Assembly: GCA_030625445.1 (NCBI GenBank)
Contig: DAOUQU010000020.1
Span: 1 to 12,305, forward strand
Length of the DNA: 12,305 nt
From: Gammaproteobacteria bacterium
Lineage (GTDB): Bacteria; Pseudomonadota; Gammaproteobacteria; Chromatiales; Chromatiaceae
Direction of reading: 5' to 3'
How positions within the stretch are numbered: position 1 is the first letter of the stretch; each line of letters starts with the position of its first letter. This document shows, piece by piece, positions 6,972 to 12,305 of this stretch. The notes under the pieces were generated by a model, which searched no databases, was not told where the DNA came from, and was given only the letters and a program-made list of their open reading frames with translations. Made by a program: the position numbers and the translations under genes.

Positions 6972-7321
6972 TACATCGTGTAGGTGGGAATATCGGAATC
7001 AATCATTTCAGCAAGTATTTTTTCGACCCTGTTATGCAGCTTGCCCTCATCCTTGGTGCCAAAACGCACACCGATACCCTGCGGATGGTTGCCGGCTGCA
7101 CCGGCGGGTGTAATCCAGACAACAGTGCCTGCCACCGGATAGCGCTCCTCGCTTTCAGGAAGTGTGACCAGCAGAAAGATCTCGTCACCCAGCTGATAGG
7201 CCTCTCCTGTTTCAACGAAAAGCCCTCCCTCTTCGAGGAAAGAGAGAAAAGATTTGTACAGGGATTCCACATCTTTCAACTGAAGATTGAGCATCTTCCT
7301 GCCGCTGCTATGAACACTCAT
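6971..7321 (-). CDS. pilZ: Type IV pilus assembly protein PilZ
   Basis: A 116-residue PilZ-domain protein (PF07238). Recognisable segments are EGGLFVET at 31-38, LGDEIFLLVTLP at 44-55, VAGTVVWITP at 63-72, GIGVRF at 82-87, and the C-terminal PTYTM. The length, the C-terminus and the location between holB and tatD match the pilus-assembly PilZ of Pseudomonas. As in those proteins, the RxxxR and (D/N)xSxxG residues that bind cyclic di-GMP are absent, so it probably does not bind the nucleotide itself; known relatives act through PilB and FimX. The start at 7321 has AGAGG about 11 bases upstream, rather far. An in-frame ATG at residue 10 is an alternative, but its possible SD is only about 2 bases away. 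Confidence 0.9.
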   Translation of the reverse strand: MSVHSSGRKMLNLQLKDVESLYKSFLSFLEEGGLFVETGEAYQLGDEIFLLVTLPESEERYPVAGTVVWITPAGAAGNHPQGIGVRFGTKDEGKLHNRVEKILAEMIDSDIPTYTM

Positions 7322-7377
7322 TAGCTAGAGAACCTCTGAATAAGTCCGTGGAATGGTGGGTTGCAGGAATGCTCCGG

Positions 7378-8394
7378 TCAAGGCGCGGAGCGACTCCTTA
7401 ACCCCGTATAACTGACAGCCAGCGCTTCAAGTTGCATCTGACGATTCAGATTACGCTCTTCAACTCCCCGATTAAGAGAGACCAACTGCTCAATGAGTGC
7501 AATCAGCTTCCTTGCATCCAGGCTTGGAATCAAGTTTGACAGATCTCTCCCGGCTAATAAACCGTGCATATTTTCCACACCTGTCTCCCTACCCCGCAGA
7601 AGATCGAGAGTCCATTCATAGAGCCACTTAAGCAGCATTTCACTCCCCTCCTCGTTCCATACCGTCACTGCAGCAAGTGGTAACTGCTGGCCACTAATCA
7701 ATGCTGCAAAGCTGTCAAACAACTGCTGGCGTCGATGCATAATATCACTCTTTTCAAATGAGAGCGCACGCAATGGGGCTCCAGCTGCAGTGTTCAACAA
7801 CTCTTCCCATTGCTGTTGCGGTTGTTGCTGCTGCAGCCACTGCAGACTCTGCTGCTGCGTCGGCAGCGGGAGATAGACTATCTGGCAGCGGGAACGGATT
7901 GTCGCCGGCAAATGAGTTGCATGCTCGGTGACAAGAATCATGTGGTTGTTTGACGCAGGCTCTTCCAGTGTTTTCAGCAGGCTGTTTGCAGCTTCACTTG
8001 TCATCACATCAGCAGGCATAATCAAACAGACGCGTCTATCCGAGATCTGCGGCGTCAGCGTAGCGTCCTGTATAAATTCACGAACAGCATCCACCTGTAT
8101 GGTTTTTTTCTCCTCCTGCGGTTCAAGAAGAACCAGATCGGGATGATTTCCCGCCGCCAGTAGCAAACAGGAGTGACACTTTCCGCAAGCTTTCCCATGA
8201 TGCTGCTGCGCGCCATGTTCAGATCTATCCGCTGTGCATAACACTGCTTCGGCAAAGCGCTGCGCAAAATGCTTTTTGCCACACTCGGAAGGACCATTAA
8301 AGAGCAGTCCATGCGGTAGCCTGTCGCTCTTCCTGTATTGCTGAAGCAGCTCCCAGCCGTGCTGCTGCCATGGATAGGGGGCCTGGTTATTCAC
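7378..8394 (-). CDS. holB: DNA polymerase III subunit delta' (HolB)
   Basis: A 338-residue clamp-loader subunit delta' of DNA polymerase III, an AAA+ family member. The P-loop region GPSECGKK at 34-41 is degenerate (K in place of S/T), as known for delta', which does not hydrolyse ATP. A zinc site is indicated by C53, C70, C73 and C76. The SRC motif at 168-170, which supplies the trans-acting arginine, is present. A glutamine-rich stretch at about 180-195 sits at the junction to the C-terminal collar region. The start is GTG at 8394, 3 bases after the tmk stop, with no better ATG in frame nearby; coupling to tmk is likely. The tmk-holB pair is conserved widely in Gammaproteobacteria. Confidence 0.93.
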   Translation of the reverse strand: MNNQAPYPWQQHGWELLQQYRKSDRLPHGLLFNGPSECGKKHFAQRFAEAVLCTADRSEHGAQQHHGKACGKCHSCLLLAAGNHPDLVLLEPQEEKKTIQVDAVREFIQDATLTPQISDRRVCLIMPADVMTSEAANSLLKTLEEPASNNHMILVTEHATHLPATIRSRCQIVYLPLPTQQQSLQWLQQQQPQQQWEELLNTAAGAPLRALSFEKSDIMHRRQQLFDSFAALISGQQLPLAAVTVWNEEGSEMLLKWLYEWTLDLLRGRETGVENMHGLLAGRDLSNLIPSLDARKLIALIEQLVSLNRGVEERNLNRQMQLEALAVSYTGLRSRSAP

Positions 8395-8397
8395 GCA

Positions 8398-9027
8398 TCA
8401 CACGGATTCAAGAAATGAGGAGAGTACAGAGTTGATCTGTTGCTGCACCTGTTGCAGCGATAGTGATGCATCAACCACCTTCACGCGTTGCGGATCTCTG
8501 TCAGCAATTTCCAGATAGGCTGCACGCACCCGCTCAAAGAAATCATGTTTCTCCCTCTCAAAGCGATCAGGCGCCGAGCGTTTGCCAGCCCGTTCAAGGC
8601 CCTGAGAAACAGGAAGATCCAGCAATATGGTCAAATCCGGCCTGCGCTCGCCCTGCACCAGGGTTTCCAGCATGGAAATCGCGGCACTGTCGAGAAGACG
8701 CCCGCCACCCTGATAGGCATAGGTTGCATCCGTAAAACGATCACAAATCACCCATTCACCACGCTCGATAGCAGGGAGTATTTTGCTGTCCAGATGCTGC
8801 GCCCGCGCAGCAAACATCAGCAGCAGCTCTGCCTTGAAAGAGATACCATCATGCTGATGACCCAGCAGCAGTTCACGCAATGATTCCCCCAGCGGCGTTC
8901 CACCGGGCTCACGCGTCAACATGAGCCTCTTTCCGGATTGTTTCAGCACTCTCTCGGCAAAACTGATATTACTGCTCTTTCCCGCCCCCTCGATCCCTTC
9001 AAAGGTGATAAATTTTCCCGCTTTCAA
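8398..9027 (-). CDS. tmk: Thymidylate kinase
   Basis: A 209-residue dTMP kinase (ATP + dTMP to ADP + dTDP), essential for dTTP supply. Visible features are the P-loop GIEGAGKS at 11-18, the TREPGGTPLGE segment at 38-48, the DRF motif at 96-98 in CDRFTDATYAYQGGGR, and a LID region near 144-157 with several arginines and lysines. The length is typical. The ATG overlaps the mltG stop by four bases (ATGA), and holB follows after 3 bases, so the three genes are translated as one coupled unit. Confidence 0.96.
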   Translation of the reverse strand: MKAGKFITFEGIEGAGKSSNISFAERVLKQSGKRLMLTREPGGTPLGESLRELLLGHQHDGISFKAELLLMFAARAQHLDSKILPAIERGEWVICDRFTDATYAYQGGGRLLDSAAISMLETLVQGERRPDLTILLDLPVSQGLERAGKRSAPDRFEREKHDFFERVRAAYLEIADRDPQRVKVVDASLSLQQVQQQINSVLSSFLESV

Positions 9028-10058
9028 TGCTTGTTCCGGTTGATCTGATATTTTTGCACTGCCTGATTATGCTCTTTCAACGTGGCGGAGAAGTAATGCC
9101 CTCCCTGGCCAGTCGCCACGAAATAGAGGGCATCGCCATCTGCCGGATGCAGTGCGGCATAAATGGCTTCCCTGCCGGGAAGCGCAATTGGAGTAGGAGT
9201 CAGGCCTGAATGCACATAGGTATTATAGGGGGTGTCTGTGCGCAGATCCTTACGCCGTATATTGCCATCGTAGGAGTCCCCCATGCCGTATATCACAGTT
9301 GGGTCGGTCTGCAGCAGCATTCCTTTTTGCAAACGCCGTGTAAACACACCGGCAACCTGTGTGCGTTCACCTGCGACACCGGTCTCCTTTTCAACGATGG
9401 AGGCAAGGATTAATGCCTCATAGGGAGTTTTGATCGGCAGTCCTTCCGCTCTTGCCTGCCACTCTTGTGCAAGCACCTTCTCCATGCGCTGATATGCCCG
9501 CTTCAGGACATCTGCATCAGTCGTTCCTCTGGGAAACAGGTAGGTGTCCGGGAAAAAACGCCCTTCAGGAGTGACTCCCGCCTGCCCAAGACGCTCCATG
9601 ATCTGATCGGTGCTGAGGCTGGTCAAGGTCTGCACGATCATGGGATGAATACGCACCGCAGCGAGGGCCTGTTTGAAAGTCCAGCCTTCGATCAGGGTCA
9701 ATGAATACTGGAGAACCTTGCCCCTGACCAGTTGATCGAGCAGCATTTCGGGCGTGGTTTTTGCCCGGATCAAATACTCGCCGGCCTTGATTTTAGTGGA
9801 TACTCCCATATCCAGAGCAAGCGCCTGCAGATAGAAGGGCTGCCGCAGTATGCCCTTTTCAGCGAGATCACTGGCGACCTCCTTCACTGAAGTTCCCGGC
9901 TTGACCTGATAATTGACCCCCAGACCGGAGATCTGCAGTGGTGAGCTGCGGAAACGCTGATAATCATGCCACAGCCAGTAACCTGCAGCAGCAAGTATGA
10001 AGATCAATAACAGAAGGGCAACAATAGCCCCGCCTTGTTGTTTAAGTGTTGTATTCAT
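9024..10058 (-). CDS. mltG: Endolytic murein transglycosylase MltG (YceG-like)
   Basis: A 344-residue, single-pass inner-membrane lytic transglycosylase of the YceG family (PF02618) that cleaves nascent glycan strands and limits their length. A transmembrane helix covers about 11-30. A LysM-like region follows (VKPGTSVKEVASDL at 52-65). The catalytic core contains EGRFFPDTYLFP at 165-176, ASIVEKETG at 219-227 with the probable catalytic glutamate E223, QTDPTVIYG at 250-258 and the terminal YFVATGQGGHYFS. These agree with E. coli MltG. No good Shine-Dalgarno precedes the ATG; a short GAGAC/GTCTC palindrome lies at 10069-10081 just upstream. The gene is separated from pabC by 203 bases containing a palindromic repeat element, so it may depend on read-through or its own promoter. 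Confidence 0.95.
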   Translation of the reverse strand: MNTTLKQQGGAIVALLLLIFILAAAGYWLWHDYQRFRSSPLQISGLGVNYQVKPGTSVKEVASDLAEKGILRQPFYLQALALDMGVSTKIKAGEYLIRAKTTPEMLLDQLVRGKVLQYSLTLIEGWTFKQALAAVRIHPMIVQTLTSLSTDQIMERLGQAGVTPEGRFFPDTYLFPRGTTDADVLKRAYQRMEKVLAQEWQARAEGLPIKTPYEALILASIVEKETGVAGERTQVAGVFTRRLQKGMLLQTDPTVIYGMGDSYDGNIRRKDLRTDTPYNTYVHSGLTPTPIALPGREAIYAALHPADGDALYFVATGQGGHYFSATLKEHNQAVQKYQINRNKH

Positions 10059-10111
10059 TTATCTAGAAGAGACCATGTCTCAGACTGAAGAGGCATAAAA
10101 GAGACTACTTT

Positions 10112-10220
10112 CTCTCGCAAAGACGCCAAGAACGCAAAGGTTTTTCTTGGCGATCTTGGCCTACACGGATGTAGGTCAGGGGCGTAAGCAGGACGCGGAA
10201 GCTTTGCGTCTTTGCGAGAG
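10112..10220. repeat. Palindromic intergenic repeat element (REP/MITE-like)
   Basis: A 109-base element ending in perfect 15-base inverted repeats: CTCTCGCAAAGACGC at 10112-10126 and its reverse complement at 10206-10220. Two hairpins lie inside: CGCCAAGAA at 10124-10132 with TTCTTGGCG at 10144-10152, and CCTACA at 10160-10165 with TGTAGG at 10170-10175 around loop CGGA. GCAAAG words recur within the arms. It sits in the 203-base gap between pabC and mltG. The architecture and the GCAAAGACGC core resemble dispersed palindromic elements common in proteobacterial genomes. No flanking target duplication is obvious and no transposase is present. RNA from either strand would fold strongly, so it could slow or process the fab-pabC-mltG transcript. 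Confidence 0.8.
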
Positions 10221-10261
10221 TCATGATTAAAATTTATTTCGCGTGTAAAGAGGATACTCAT

Positions 10262-11065
10262 TCAAGACAGCAGTTGCTGTATCGCGTTACGTATTTTTAA
10301 CGGGACGGCATCGACGTCCATGAGTTTCCCTGAAAACTCCCCGACAGCTGTCAATCCCAGCGCATTGGTCAGAAACATCGCCTCTGCTGTATCCAGCATT
10401 TCAGGTGTTTCCCTCACTTCTTGCACTCTCATGCCGAAATGTTCAGCCTGCTCAATCACTTCAGCACGCATCACTCCGCTAACACCACAGCGATCGAGCA
10501 GCGGGGTATAGAGAACCCCCTGCTTCAGCCAGAAGAGATTACTCATCAACGCTTCAACCATGAAACCATCTGCATCACACAGGAGGCCTTCCTGAAAACC
10601 CGCATTTTTGATCTCTGCGGCCGCTACCACCTGCTCCAGCCGGTTCAGCGTCTTGAGCCCGGCAAGTGGAGAACCTGTTGCCAGACGTGTGCGACAGAGA
10701 TGCAATGCAATACCTTGCTGCACTCTCTGAGGCCAGTCACGGGTATAGAGAATGCGCGTCGCGTCACCTTCCCGAGGGAAGTAGGCTGAACCATGCTCTC
10801 CACGGGTAATGATGATCTTGATGACTTGCCTGTCAGTCGAGGCATCATCGCGATGCAGAAGTTGACGGGCCTCATGAGCAAGCCTGACCGCATCCTGCTG
10901 ATGAAGAGCGAGTCTGCGGCAGCCTTCCGAGAGACGCGCCATGTGGCGATCCCACAATGGAGCATTGCCATGAATAAAAGCGATGGTCTCGAAGAGTCCA
11001 TCGCCATATTGCAAGCCACGGTCAAGAACAGCAATTGAGTCGCCGCACTGACCGTTAATCAGCAA
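10262..11065 (-). CDS. pabC: Aminodeoxychorismate lyase (PabC)
   Basis: A 267-residue pyridoxal-phosphate enzyme of the class IV aminotransferase fold (PF01063) that converts 4-amino-4-deoxychorismate to p-aminobenzoate and pyruvate in folate synthesis. Visible motifs are DRGLQYGDGLFET at 15-27, the PLP lysine K138 in GLKTLNRLEQV, the SNLFWLKQGVLYTP segment at 175-188, and GVSGVMR at 194-200. The start is TTG at 11065: AGGGG at 11072-11076 lies 6 bases before it and overlaps the fabF end, and MLINGQ matches the family N-terminus. The next in-frame ATG is at residue 42, far too late. Location between fabF and mltG is the classical gammaproteobacterial order. Related branched-chain or D-amino-acid aminotransferases are less likely given this context. 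Confidence 0.94.
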   Translation of the reverse strand: MLINGQCGDSIAVLDRGLQYGDGLFETIAFIHGNAPLWDRHMARLSEGCRRLALHQQDAVRLAHEARQLLHRDDASTDRQVIKIIITRGEHGSAYFPREGDATRILYTRDWPQRVQQGIALHLCRTRLATGSPLAGLKTLNRLEQVVAAAEIKNAGFQEGLLCDADGFMVEALMSNLFWLKQGVLYTPLLDRCGVSGVMRAEVIEQAEHFGMRVQEVRETPEMLDTAEAMFLTNALGLTAVGEFSGKLMDVDAVPLKIRNAIQQLLS

Positions 11066-11068
11066 AAA

Positions 11069-12305
11069 TCACCCCTGATATTTCTTGAATACCAATGTGC
11101 CGTTGGTGCCGCCGAAACCAAACGAGTTGGACATGGTGACATTCAACTCCATTTCACGGGCTCTGTTCGGCACATAGTCGAGATCACACTCGGGATCGGG
11201 AGTGGTGTAGTTGATCGTCGGAGGAACAACCTGGTCCTGAAGCGCAAGCGTCGCAAATATCGCCTCTACACCCCCGGCGGCGCCCAACAGATGGCCAATC
11301 ATCGACTTGGTTGAACTGACGCAGAGCTTTTTCGCATGCGCGCCAAAGGCGGATTTAATACCGTTGGTTTCAGCTGCATCACCCGCAGGGGTCGATGTGC
11401 CGTGCGCATTGATATAGTCCACCTCTTCTGTGTTCATGCCGGCATCTTCCAGGGCCAGCTCCATACAGCGACCTGCTCCGGCGCCGTTCGGCGAAGGCGA
11501 GGTCATGTGGTAGGCATCGGAGTTCATCGCCACGCCGACGATTTCTGCGTAAATCGTTGCACCGCGCGCGCGCGCGTGCTCCAGCTCTTCGACCACCATC
11601 ACTCCGGCGCCATCACCGAGGACAAAACCATCACGATCTTTGTCCCATGGACGGCTGGCTGCCTGTGGATCGTCGTTTCGTGTGGACAGGGCCCTTGCAG
11701 CGGCAAAACCGCCAATACCGATCGGCGTCGTGGCATACTCGGAACCACCGGCGACCATGGCGTCGACCGTGCCGTACTGAATCATGCGCACTGCATCCCC
11801 AATGTTGTGCGCGCCGGTGCTGCAAGCCGAGACGATCGCAATATTCGGCCCCTTGTATCCAAACATGATGGAGAGGTTGCCGGCAACCATATTGATGATT
11901 GCCGAAGGAACGAAAAAGGGAGAGATACGGCGCGGTCCTTTATTAAGAAATGCGTCGTAATTGTTCTCAATGGTGTAGATGCCGCCGATGCCGGCGCCAA
12001 TGGCTACGCCAATGCGCTCGGCATTCTCCTCTGTCGTCTCCAGCCCGGAATCCTTGATCGCCTGGATACCAGCCGCCATGCCGTAATGGATGAAGGGATC
12101 CATCTTGCGCGACTCTTTCAAAGAGATGTAATCAGTGATATCAAAATCTTCGATGGTGCCGCCGAAACGCACACTGAATTTGGAAATATCGAAGCTGGTT
12201 ACCGGACGGATACCGCTTTTACCTGCGAGAATACTCTCCCAGGTTGTTTTCACATCATTTCCCACCGGTGTGACCAGGCCAAGACCTGTCACCACTACCC
12301 TGCGT
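11069..12305 (-). CDS. fabF: 3-oxoacyl-[ACP] synthase II (FabF), 5' end beyond window
   Basis: Beta-ketoacyl-ACP synthase II, which condenses malonyl-ACP with acyl-ACP in fatty-acid elongation and is important for unsaturated and longer chains. The thiolase-fold catalytic triad is visible: the cysteine in VSACSTG, the histidine in NAHGTSTPAGD, and the histidine in KSMIGHLLGAAGG. PRRISPFFVPS, STRNDDPQAASRPWD and the C-terminal NSFGFGGTNG are family signatures. The frame stays open to the right edge, reading R-R-V-V-V-T-G-L-G, so the GTG at 12295 is an internal valine codon and not the start; by comparison with E. coli FabF about two or three residues are missing. acpP is the expected neighbour further upstream. 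The stop lies 3 bases before the pabC start. Confidence 0.97.
   Translation of the reverse strand, partial: RRVVVTGLGLVTPVGNDVKTTWESILAGKSGIRPVTSFDISKFSVRFGGTIEDFDITDYISLKESRKMDPFIHYGMAAGIQAIKDSGLETTEENAERIGVAIGAGIGGIYTIENNYDAFLNKGPRRISPFFVPSAIINMVAGNLSIMFGYKGPNIAIVSACSTGAHNIGDAVRMIQYGTVDAMVAGGSEYATTPIGIGGFAAARALSTRNDDPQAASRPWDKDRDGFVLGDGAGVMVVEELEHARARGATIYAEIVGVAMNSDAYHMTSPSPNGAGAGRCMELALEDAGMNTEEVDYINAHGTSTPAGDAAETNGIKSAFGAHAKKLCVSSTKSMIGHLLGAAGGVEAIFATLALQDQVVPPTINYTTPDPECDLDYVPNRAREMELNVTMSNSFGFGGTNGTLVFKKYQG

Noticed and set aside
10221..10255. AT-rich stretch upstream of mltG as a minus-strand promoter (TTTACA with TAATCA)
   Set aside because: The spacing between the candidate boxes is about 14 bases, too short for a standard sigma-70 promoter, and no better pair was seen.
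12293..12295. GTG at 12295 as the fabF start codon
   Set aside because: The frame continues upstream to the window edge with R-R-V, matching the conserved FabF N-terminus, so this GTG is internal.

Overview
The window looks like a chromosomal segment of a gammaproteobacterium with mid-range GC. The main evidence is the minus-strand order fabF-pabC-mltG-tmk-holB-pilZ-tatD, which is the arrangement known from Pseudomonas and many other Gammaproteobacteria; in E. coli pilZ is missing and the tatD-family gene is ycfH. A pilZ at this place suggests a lineage with type IV pili. I cannot name the genus from the sequence.

Left part (about 1-5704, plus strand). A roughly 300-base gene-poor leader with a candidate promoter precedes five tightly spaced genes: an AI-2E/PerM-family permease, a NodT-type outer-membrane factor lipoprotein, an HlyD/EmrA-type membrane-fusion protein, a DUF2955/FUSC-like inner-membrane protein, and a 142-residue membrane protein with a potassium-channel-like pore signature (SLGYGD). 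Overlaps and short gaps suggest one transcript. Genes 2-4 make a plausible three-part envelope efflux pump resembling the AaeAB type. The flanking AI-2E permease and mini-channel are the less usual partners. No regulator gene lies in the visible part, so substrate and control are unknown.

Right part (12305 down to 5759, minus strand). fabF is cut by the window edge only a few codons from its start. It is followed by pabC (TTG start, translationally coupled), a 203-base spacer carrying a palindromic repeat element, mltG, tmk (4-base overlap), holB (GTG start), pilZ, tatD (1-base overlap) and finally a small DksA/TraR-type zinc-finger gene that meets the efflux operon tail to tail. This block combines fatty-acid elongation, folate synthesis, peptidoglycan chain termination, dTTP synthesis, the DNA polymerase III clamp loader, pilus assembly and a metal-dependent nuclease.

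The most notable items are the composition of the five-gene membrane operon with its channel-like last gene, an 18-codon mini-ORF bridging the HlyD and DUF2955 genes, a nine-base motif present three times at the DUF2955/channel junction, and the palindromic element inside the fab-pabC-mltG block. No tRNA, rRNA, CRISPR array or intact transposase was seen.
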